Source of the DNA: Lachnospiraceae bacterium
GTDB taxonomy: Bacteria; Bacillota; Clostridia; Lachnospirales; Lachnospiraceae
DNA length: 6,599 bases
Direction: 5' to 3'
NCBI GenBank assembly: GCA_017391545.1
Contig: JAFOYD010000205.1
Location: 1-6,599 of the forward strand
Shown: positions 1-4,229 of the stretch, one piece after another
How the letters are laid out: each line of letters begins with the position of its first letter
Position numbering within the stretch: position 1 is the stretch's first letter
Notes under the pieces: model-generated
What the model saw: only the letters and a program-made list of their open reading frames with translations
Told to the model about the DNA's origin: nothing
The model's database searches: none
Made by a program: the position numbers and the translations under genes

Positions 1-1
1 A

Positions 2-820
2 AACTATAAGGGTTATGCCGTCCATGTCGACCAGAATTGCCTGTATGGCAAGCAGATGAGCTTTGTCGATTGCCGCATTGTTTCAGAGAACAATCACTGC
101 GTAGGAATCGGAACCAGAGGAAAATCGACCATCAGCTTCGAACGCTGTGAGCTGGTGTCACTTGGCGGAGGAAGCTGCCTCTATATGCATGACCCGACCT
201 CGGAAGATGTGAGTGGATGTGCATCGCTCGTGATGCGAAGCTGTGATATGACAAGTTATCTTAGTCCGTATGTTATGACGTTTCAATCCCTGTTGCCCGA
301 ATACAATACCATGTATCTGACCTTTCAGGATGTGCACGTGCGCGCAGTCGCGTATGCGGAGAGCGATGGCTATGTGCCGATCAACGTCAACACAGGTTTT
401 GACGTCGAGACCCTGGCAATGCTCGAACAGGCAGGTGCACTGTATGCGACAGGTCTCTCGAGTACGGCAGTACCGCTTGTGCATGAGCTCACGCCACTGG
501 AATCCAAGGAATATATGGAGTTTCTCGAGAAAGCTTCCCAGACGGCGGACTTCTCCGTGGTAATGGCGACGAAGCTTCCAGAGGGCATCACCTATCTTGG
601 CAAGCCCACATCAGACAAACAGTCATCCGGGAAAAAATCCCCAAACACAGCCGTTCTGCCACAGAGCGCTGCAAAGCATCAGGTCATCGCCATCTATAAT
701 ATGGATAACCAGGCAGGAAATGGCTGGTGTGGACTGAACAATGCCTATCTGACCGCCGACAGCTTTGGAAATACACTTGTGGAAATGAATACAGTACCGA
801 TTCAGGAAGTGATCAATTAG
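2..820 (+). CDS. Partial hypothetical protein, probable right-handed beta-helix (pectin-lyase-like) fold
   Basis: This is the 3' part of a gene that enters from outside the window: the frame is open from base 2, before any start codon, and ends at TAG 818-820. About 272 residues are visible. A loose motif, hydrophobic/Phe-x-x-Cys followed by a hydrophobic residue, recurs at visible residues 21-24 (FVDC), 46-49 (FERC), 77-81 (VMRSC) and 108-111 (FQDV), spaced 25-32 residues apart. That matches the rungs of parallel beta-helix proteins (pectate lyase and pectin methylesterase-like folds), including a glycine-rich GIGTRG turn. No catalytic set can be assigned. The last ~90 residues, with a Ser/Lys-rich stretch, look like a separate C-terminal segment. 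The signal peptide region is off the window, so location is unknown. The gene converges on the LytTR gene, overlapping it by 4 bp. The fold call is inference; the substrate is unknown. It could be a surface or carbohydrate-related protein. Confidence 0.75.
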   Translation, partial: NYKGYAVHVDQNCLYGKQMSFVDCRIVSENNHCVGIGTRGKSTISFERCELVSLGGGSCLYMHDPTSEDVSGCASLVMRSCDMTSYLSPYVMTFQSLLPEYNTMYLTFQDVHVRAVAYAESDGYVPINVNTGFDVETLAMLEQAGALYATGLSSTAVPLVHELTPLESKEYMEFLEKASQTADFSVVMATKLPEGITYLGKPTSDKQSSGKKSPNTAVLPQSAAKHQVIAIYNMDNQAGNGWCGLNNAYLTADSFGNTLVEMNTVPIQEVIN

Positions 821-1551
821 ACAGCATACTGCGGAAGACGTTTCAGACCGGAATTGCGGAAACGATCATTGAGAATTTTGTAATATTGATATTTGCTGAT
901 GCGCAGCCGCTCGCCTGTGATGAGCGTCACAAAGTCGCGGCTGTAGCTGCAGATAAAGCTGGTATTGACCAGATAGGATTTGTGAATGCGCAGGAACTCA
1001 CCGTTTTTGTGACTGAGCAGCTTTTCGACATCATCAAGCTTCTGATAAAAGGTATCACGGAACTGGTCAGAGACAATGTGCGTGCGCCTTCCCTCAGAGG
1101 CAAAGTAACGGATTTCCTCGATCGGGACATGGACGTACTGCGGTCTGACATAGTAGGAAAAGGCATCGCTGTCATCAAGTACCATTTCATAGGCAAGCGA
1201 TGCGTAGGACAGCAGATGAGTGCGGTTCCTGTCCGGAATGGTATACATCGGCTCAAGTCGTTGATCTTCGATATGCGGAATATAGTCACGGCTCTTTGTG
1301 ACGATGGAGATCATGTCTGCATTGGAACGCTTGGCAGCCAGGGCAGCTTTTCGCATCCTTCCATCTTCACTTTCGAGATCATAAAATAGAATATCAGGAC
1401 AGTTGCAGCTGATGCACCGCTCGAGCTCATAGGCACTGTGATAGCATCGGACTGCGACAGTGTTTCCACGTTGCTGAAAGAACTGTATGATCACATCCTT
1501 CATAAAATTCAATTCTTGATTCTCTTCAAAACAGAGCGCAAAATTTATCAT
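817..1551 (-). CDS. LytTR-family response regulator (AgrA/LytR type), orphan, degenerate receiver
   Basis: This 244-residue protein has the two-domain layout of LytR/AlgR/AgrA regulators. Residues 1-125 are receiver-like: acidic pair Glu9-Glu10, candidate phosphoacceptor Asp58 in DILFYD, and Thr85 at the end of the fourth strand. The conserved Lys near the fifth strand is not evident; the stretch PMYTIPDR (101-108) lies where an x-K-P motif is expected. Residues ~133-233 match a LytTR DNA-binding domain, with the typical FLRIHKSYLVN (186-196) and ISKYQYYKI (218-226) segments. Such proteins bind promoter DNA, usually as dimers. The ATG at 1551-1549 has an AAGGAG ribosome site (complement of 1560-1565) 8 nt upstream. 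No histidine kinase gene is adjacent, so the signal is unknown. The gene diverges from the spmB-like gene and its stop overlaps the convergent upstream gene. The family call is confident; phosphorylation-dependent control is doubtful. Confidence 0.9.
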   Translation of the reverse strand: MINFALCFEENQELNFMKDVIIQFFQQRGNTVAVRCYHSAYELERCISCNCPDILFYDLESEDGRMRKAALAAKRSNADMISIVTKSRDYIPHIEDQRLEPMYTIPDRNRTHLLSYASLAYEMVLDDSDAFSYYVRPQYVHVPIEEIRYFASEGRRTHIVSDQFRDTFYQKLDDVEKLLSHKNGEFLRIHKSYLVNTSFICSYSRDFVTLITGERLRISKYQYYKILNDRFRNSGLKRLPQYAV

Positions 1552-1593
1552 AACAACAACTCCTTATAGACCTTTTTTTGCGGATATACCGCG

Positions 1594-1622
1594 TTGACAT
1601 AACAAAATATAATCCCTGTCAA
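1594..1622. promoter_or_regulatory. Inverted TTGACA repeat; candidate promoter/operator of the LytTR gene
   Basis: TTGACA (1594-1599) and its complement TGTCAA (1617-1622) form a perfect inverted repeat separated by 17 bp of AT-rich DNA. On the minus strand the right arm reads as a consensus -35 box. It is followed after 15 nt by TATGTC (complement of 1596-1601), preceded by TG one base upstream as in an extended -10. This would start transcription around 1588, giving the LytTR gene a leader of roughly 35-40 nt. On the plus strand the left arm has no suitable -10. Dyad symmetry around a promoter also fits an operator. Promoter assignment is moderate; operator function is inference. Confidence 0.45.
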
Positions 1623-1676
1623 GAGCAAAAAGTATAGGAATATGGTACCAAATTGAATAGTTTTTTGGTGGGCGTT

Positions 1677-1705
1677 TTGGCAACAAAATTCACACAAATG
1701 ATAGT
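1677..1705 (+). promoter_or_regulatory. Candidate sigma-A-like promoter for the spmB-like gene
   Basis: TTGGCA (1677-1682, 5 of 6 consensus) is followed after exactly 17 bp by GATAGT (1700-1705, 4 of 6). Transcription would begin near 1712, which is the first in-frame ATG of the longest reading frame, so that ATG would be at or before the transcript end and the downstream ATG at 1763 is favoured. A TCATATC (1705-1711) resembling a sigma-E -35 element overlaps it, but no convincing sigma-E -10 follows at the right distance. Confidence 0.35.
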
Positions 1706-1762
1706 CATATCATGAAAACAGGGGAATATATATCATATAGAGAATGGTTTTGGGGGCCTGTC

Positions 1763-2284
1763 ATGACACAGATCTCAAACATGCTGATCCCTGCGCTGAT
1801 TTTTTATATTGTTGCGATGGGTCTGTCACAGAAAAAAGACATCTACGCCTCCTTTACCAAAGGGGCAGCACAGGGCATGAAAACAGTGGCAGGAATCGTG
1901 CCGACGCTCATCGGCCTAATGATCTCAGTGGGCGTGCTCAGGGCATCCGGATTTCTGGATTTTGCATGTGGCATCATAGGAAGATTCCTGGGAATGTTTA
2001 CGGACAGCTTTCCCAATGAACTGATCTCCCTGTTCGTGGTAAAGCTTTTCTCGGCATCGGCGGCCACCGGCCTGGCGCTCGATATTTTTAAGGAATACGG
2101 TACGGATTCCTTTGCAGGACTTGCCACCTCACTTGCACTTGCCAGTACAGAGACCGTATTTTATACCATGTCCGTGTATTTCATGACAGCAAAGGTCACA
2201 AGGACCAGGTGGACCCTTGCAGGAGCGATGCTGTCCACGATTTCCGGCATCATAGCGAGCGTGGTCCTGGCGGGGATTTTATAA
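1763..2284 (+). CDS. spmB: SpmB-like spore maturation membrane protein (nucleoside recognition/Gate domain)
   Basis: The 173-residue product resembles SpmB, an integral membrane protein that with SpmA is needed for spore-core dehydration and heat resistance in Bacillus; its molecular activity is unknown. Residues 28-66 carry the Gate-domain pattern (FTKGAAQGMKTVAGIVPTLIG, then VGVLRASGFLD). Residues 97-140 contain the second conserved block, with SASAATGLALDIF and the STETVFYTMSVYF signature. Hydrophobic helices are expected near 5-21, 41-58, 86-105 and 148-172. Length matches the family (~175). The frame is open back to ATG 1712, adding 17 polar or aromatic residues, but that ATG lacks a ribosome site and sits at the predicted transcription start. 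ATG 1763 places the first hydrophobic helix as in known SpmB, with only a weak G-rich site (1752-1756) before it. No spmA lies on either side, which is unusual. Start certainty is moderate; family call is high. Confidence 0.85.
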   Translation: MTQISNMLIPALIFYIVAMGLSQKKDIYASFTKGAAQGMKTVAGIVPTLIGLMISVGVLRASGFLDFACGIIGRFLGMFTDSFPNELISLFVVKLFSASAATGLALDIFKEYGTDSFAGLATSLALASTETVFYTMSVYFMTAKVTRTRWTLAGAMLSTISGIIASVVLAGIL

Positions 2285-2313
2285 AATAAGGCTAAAATAA
2301 GTCACAAACCGGA

Positions 2314-2342
2314 TTGATAAATCCCGGGAAACGTTTTATACT
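2314..2342 (+). promoter_or_regulatory. Sigma-A-type promoter of the OmpR-like regulator gene
   Basis: TTGATA (2314-2319, 5 of 6) and TATACT (2337-2342, 5 of 6) are separated by exactly 17 bp. Transcription would start near 2349, giving a leader of about 34 nt to the ATG at 2383. The TTG of this -35 box is also the first possible start codon of a longer reading frame, so the longer version is almost certainly not the protein start. Confidence 0.7.
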
Positions 2343-2357
2343 TTTCTCAAGAAAAGT
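2340..2357. promoter_or_regulatory. 18-bp palindrome overlapping -10 and transcription start
   Basis: ACTTTTCT (2340-2347) and AGAAAAGT (2350-2357) are perfect inverted 8-bp arms around a 2-bp centre. The element begins inside the TATACT -10 box and spans the predicted transcription start. The 2-bp centre is too small for a good RNA hairpin, so a protein-binding operator is more likely than an RNA structure. Autorepression by the downstream regulator is one possibility. OmpR-type regulators more often bind direct repeats, so another dimeric repressor is equally possible. Confidence 0.45.
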
Positions 2358-2382
2358 GAAAATATACGAAAGGGCTTTGGAG

Positions 2383-3129
2383 ATGAATAGAATATTGATT
2401 GTTGAGACTGACTTTAAGCTGGCAGAGAAGCTGAGTATGTCCCTGACGGATGCCGAAACATCTGCAATGAGCTGCGGAACGATGGAGGCGGCAACAGCCC
2501 TGTTAGAGAACGAAGTCTATCAAATGGTGATCATCGATACAGAACTTCAGGATGGAAACGGATATGACCTGATCTATGAGATTGGACTGGGAATCTACAA
2601 ATCTGTGGACCCGATCATTATCGCGATTGTGCCAAACCACAGAAAGCCGGATAACATAGAGCTGATCGAGCAGGGAATCTCCGAATATATCACAAAACCA
2701 TTTAGCACAGCAGTGCTGAAGGCAAAAATCAACACCCAGTTTCGCAGAAGGGGAAAGGGAAGCCGCTTTGTCCAGAACAGCGCAGCTGCGAAGCAGGATA
2801 CAGACAAAGACAAGACGATCAGGATTGATCAGTTTGCATTTGATTTTGGTGCGAGAGAATTCAGAGTCGCAGACCAAAAAGTCGAGCTGGACGATCTGGA
2901 ACAGAGCCTTTTGCGCATCCTGCTCGAAAATAAAGGAAGTGTGCTAAAGCGAAGGGCGCTAGGCTGCAGACTGCGGTCAGAATCTAAGACTACCATCGAT
3001 GAAGCCAGTCTGGCTAAGCTCGTCCAGACACTCAGCGAAAAACTTTCGGCACAGAACTACATCAAGACCGTCTACGGGATTGGTTATATGTGGGCAATGT
3101 GCGACGATAAAAACAAAAAAAAGTGGTGA
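2383..3129 (+). CDS. OmpR/PhoB-family response regulator, orphan
   Basis: The 248-residue product has an N-terminal receiver (about 1-122) and a C-terminal winged-helix effector domain (about 146-239). In the receiver, Glu8/Asp10 are the acidic residues, Asp52 in MVIIDTELQDGNG is the phosphoacceptor, and Lys105 in EYITKPF is kept. The conserved Thr/Ser at the end of the fourth strand is replaced: IAIVPN gives Pro84/Asn85. The effector domain ends in the family hallmark YIKTVYGIGYMW (226-237). Its recognition-helix region (207-221) lacks the arginines usual in LRxKL, so DNA recognition may differ. The start is ATG 2383: AAAGGG (2369-2374) lies 8 nt upstream, and longer versions run through the promoter. 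A linker of ~23 polar residues joins the domains. No sensor kinase is adjacent, so its stimulus is unknown. A promoter and palindrome lie directly upstream. Confidence 0.9.
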   Translation: MNRILIVETDFKLAEKLSMSLTDAETSAMSCGTMEAATALLENEVYQMVIIDTELQDGNGYDLIYEIGLGIYKSVDPIIIAIVPNHRKPDNIELIEQGISEYITKPFSTAVLKAKINTQFRRRGKGSRFVQNSAAAKQDTDKDKTIRIDQFAFDFGAREFRVADQKVELDDLEQSLLRILLENKGSVLKRRALGCRLRSESKTTIDEASLAKLVQTLSEKLSAQNYIKTVYGIGYMWAMCDDKNKKKW

Positions 3130-3133
3130 TTTT

Positions 3134-3155
3134 TCGTTAAAAAGACGGTTTTTTT
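3134..3155 (+). terminator. Weak candidate terminator after the OmpR-like gene
   Basis: A short hairpin, CGT (3135-3137) with ACG (3145-3147) plus a possible U-G pair, is followed by a run of seven T (3149-3155). The stem is only 3-4 bp, so this is a poor intrinsic terminator; its position just after a stop codon and before a new promoter is the main support. Confidence 0.25.
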
Positions 3156-3184
3156 CCTGTACACAAAAAAAACAGTAAAAATCA

Positions 3185-3213
3185 TTGACTTTTTATGGGA
3201 AAAGAAGCACAAT
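3185..3213 (+). promoter_or_regulatory. Candidate promoter of the HPr-like gene
   Basis: TTGACT (3185-3190, 5 of 6) and CACAAT (3208-3213, 4 of 6) are spaced by 17 bp. The transcript would start near 3220, leaving a leader of about 60 nt that includes the inverted repeat at 3230-3249 and the ribosome site at 3268-3273. Confidence 0.5.
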
Positions 3214-3229
3214 ATTGATTGGTTTGTAG

Positions 3230-3249
3230 TAACTATAGCAGGATAGTTA
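3230..3249 (+). promoter_or_regulatory. 7-bp inverted repeat in the HPr-like leader
   Basis: TAACTAT (3230-3236) and ATAGTTA (3243-3249) are perfect inverted arms around AGCAGG. The element lies between the candidate promoter and the ribosome site. It could be a downstream operator or a small AT-rich hairpin in the leader RNA; seven AT-rich pairs make the RNA form weak. Function is unknown. Confidence 0.35.
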
Positions 3250-3280
3250 TGGGATAGATAGATTAACGGAGGGATACGGT

Positions 3281-3535
3281 GTGTTAAGAAAAGAAGTAAT
3301 AGTAAAAGACATTGATAAAAAGTATGAACATCCTTTGGCAGAGATCGTGCAGATAGCAAGTCAATATAAAAGTGAGATTCTTTTAGAGTATGATAAGTAT
3401 CACATTAACGCAAAGAGCATCATGGGAATTATTGCATTTAATCCCTCAGAGGGAATGAATGTGACAATCGCTGCAGACGGAAATGATGAGAATGAAGCAG
3501 TTGAGGCACTTGAGAAATTCCTTGTATGTGAGTAG
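3281..3535 (+). CDS. HPr-family protein lacking His15 but keeping Ser46 (Crh-like)
   Basis: The 84-residue protein aligns without gaps to HPr, the phosphocarrier of the sugar phosphotransferase system. Pro18, Val23-Gln24, Ala26-Ser27, Tyr29, Leu35-Glu36-Tyr37, Asn43 and Lys45-Ser46-Ile-Met-Gly49 all fall at their standard positions. In this register the catalytic His15, which receives phosphate from enzyme I, is Tyr15, and Arg17 is His17: the active site GLHARP reads KKYEHP. Transfer through the usual His15 is therefore not possible. Ser46, the HPr kinase/phosphorylase target, is intact. Bacillus Crh shows the same logic, with Gln15 and Ser46, and acts as a CcpA corepressor in catabolite control. 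The start is GTG 3281, with GGAGGG (3268-3273) 7 nt upstream. The gene stands alone between its own promoter and a strong terminator. His17 could conceivably be modified instead. HPr family is certain; the Crh-like role is inference. Confidence 0.92.
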   Translation: MLRKEVIVKDIDKKYEHPLAEIVQIASQYKSEILLEYDKYHINAKSIMGIIAFNPSEGMNVTIAADGNDENEAVEALEKFLVCE

Positions 3536-3545
3536 ACATATCGGG

Positions 3546-3582
3546 GCACAGACCTTAGAATTGGCAGGTCTGTGCTTTTTTT
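3546..3582 (+). terminator. Strong intrinsic terminator after the HPr-like gene
   Basis: A perfect 10-bp stem, GCACAGACCT (3546-3555) with AGGTCTGTGC (3566-3575), closes a 10-nt loop and is followed by seven T (3576-3582). It begins 10 nt after the TAG stop codon and separates the HPr-like gene from the GNAT operon. Confidence 0.95.
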
Positions 3583-3593
3583 AATGAACAACA

Positions 3594-3609
3594 AATTGTA
3601 TATACAATT
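3594..3609. promoter_or_regulatory. Perfect 16-bp palindrome at the GNAT promoter (probable operator)
   Basis: AATTGTATATACAATT is identical to its own reverse complement over all 16 bases, with no spacer. That is the geometry of a site for a symmetric dimeric repressor; the TTGTATATACAA core is reminiscent of GntR-type operators. It overlaps the weak -35 element of the downstream promoter, a placement suited to blocking RNA polymerase. Which regulator binds is unknown. Confidence 0.6.
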
Positions 3610-3634
3610 AGAAAAAAACATGCTATACTATAAT
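3601..3634 (+). promoter_or_regulatory. Extended -10 promoter of the GNAT/HD/YesL operon
   Basis: TATACT (3624-3629) is preceded by TG at 3621-3622, an extended -10. A poor -35, TATACA (3601-3606), lies 17 bp upstream inside the palindrome. A second, perfect TATAAT overlaps at 3629-3634. Transcription would start around 3636-3641, about 30 nt before the GTG start at 3669. Confidence 0.6.
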
Positions 3635-3668
3635 ATTATAACCGTCTGTGCGGAAGGGGTGTCTGAAA

Positions 3669-4178
3669 GTGGAATTTGGGCAGAGATACAGGGGAAATGT
3701 GCTAAAGCCGGTCAGAATCGTGGTAAGACCGGCATATCGTGAAGAGTGGGATGATGCCATGGCGCTCGCATGGCGTACCTTTATGCGGTATGAGGCCAAT
3801 GATTACACAGCAGAGGGCATTGAGAGCTTTCAGGATTTCATCACGGATTCCGTGCTCCACAGAATGTTCGTGATGGGTGCATACCAGCTTTTTGGCGCGT
3901 ATGATAACGGCAAAATGGTGGGAATGATCAGTCTCAGAGATGAAACGCATATATCGCTGTTGTTCGTTGATGAGAAATATCATAAGCTTGGAATCGGCAG
4001 ACGCCTGATCGAATATCTGAGTGCCTATGTGCTTCAGGAAGAAGGGCACCGCCACATTACAGTCAATGCGGCTCCCTATGCCGTAGGCTTTTACCATCGT
4101 GTCGGGTTCGTGGATACCGATGTGGAACAGGTCAATGACGGAATCAGATATACGCCGATGCGGCGTGATCTTGTGTAA
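3669..4178 (+). CDS. GNAT-family N-acetyltransferase
   Basis: The 169-residue protein has the GNAT acetyltransferase fold, which transfers the acetyl group of acetyl-CoA to an amine. Motif A, the CoA pyrophosphate loop, is LLFVDEKYHKLGIGRRLI (97-114), with the G-x-G at Gly108 and Gly110; the usual Gln/Arg at the start of the loop is His105. The C-terminal motif is VGFYHRVGFVDTD, with the common Y-x-x-x-G-F. The N-terminal RPAYREEWDDAM (20-31) is the first strand and helix. Substrate cannot be predicted. The longest frame begins at GTG 3648, but that codon has no ribosome site; GTG 3669 has AAGGGG (3654-3659) 9 nt upstream and is preferred. It is the first gene of a likely operon with the HD-domain and YesL-like genes (51-bp gap, no terminator). 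A perfect palindrome at the promoter suggests repression. Confidence 0.88.
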   Translation: MEFGQRYRGNVLKPVRIVVRPAYREEWDDAMALAWRTFMRYEANDYTAEGIESFQDFITDSVLHRMFVMGAYQLFGAYDNGKMVGMISLRDETHISLLFVDEKYHKLGIGRRLIEYLSAYVLQEEGHRHITVNAAPYAVGFYHRVGFVDTDVEQVNDGIRYTPMRRDLV

Positions 4179-4190
4179 TACAAAAGACAG

Positions 4191-4211
4191 CAGCCGGGAA
4201 ACAGACGGCTG
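4191..4211 (+). other. Intercistronic hairpin without T-tract
   Basis: CAGCCG (4191-4196) and CGGCTG (4206-4211) are perfect arms around a 9-nt loop, 12 nt after the GNAT stop codon and just upstream of the GGAGG ribosome site (4219-4223). No T-run follows, so it is not an intrinsic terminator. It could stabilise or process the message or affect translation of the next gene. Confidence 0.4.
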
Positions 4212-4229
4212 TAGTTGCGGAGGTTTGTT

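Noticed and set aside
727..1389. Long plus-strand reading frame (220 codons) opposite the LytTR gene
   Set aside because: It is antisense to a gene with a clear LytTR domain and ribosome site, and shows no domain of its own.
1580..1592. GCGG/CCGC hairpin as a terminator
   Set aside because: The stem is 4 bp and the T-run precedes it on the plus strand; on the minus strand it is followed by A residues, so neither strand gives a terminator.
1608..1613. TATAAT on the plus strand near TTGACA 1594
   Set aside because: The spacer is only 8 bp, too short for a sigma-A promoter, and no other -35 fits.
1705..1740. Possible sigma-E promoter for the spmB-like gene (TCATATC, then CATATA)
   Set aside because: The -35-like box is good, but the CATATA is 22 bp downstream where 14-15 is expected; nearer AT repeats match only half of the -10.
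1712..1762. Longer start (ATG 1712) for the spmB-like gene
   Set aside because: No ribosome site precedes it, it coincides with the predicted transcription start, and the extra 17 residues do not fit the SpmB N-terminus. It remains possible.
2314..2382. N-terminal extension of the OmpR-like protein starting at TTG 2314
   Set aside because: The TTG is the -35 box of a good promoter, and ATG 2383 has a proper ribosome site and begins the receiver domain exactly.
3084..3359. Minus-strand 91-codon reading frame
   Set aside because: It is a shadow of A-rich non-coding DNA, rich in Phe, Leu and Lys; it overlaps the HPr-like gene, its promoter and leader, and lacks a family match.
3648..3668. GTG 3648 start for the GNAT gene
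   Set aside because: No Shine-Dalgarno upstream, and the AAGGGG that fits GTG 3669 lies inside this extension.
4215..4229. TTG 4215 start for the two-HD protein
   Set aside because: The strong GGAGG site at 4219-4223 would be inside the gene; ATG 4230 is correctly spaced from it.
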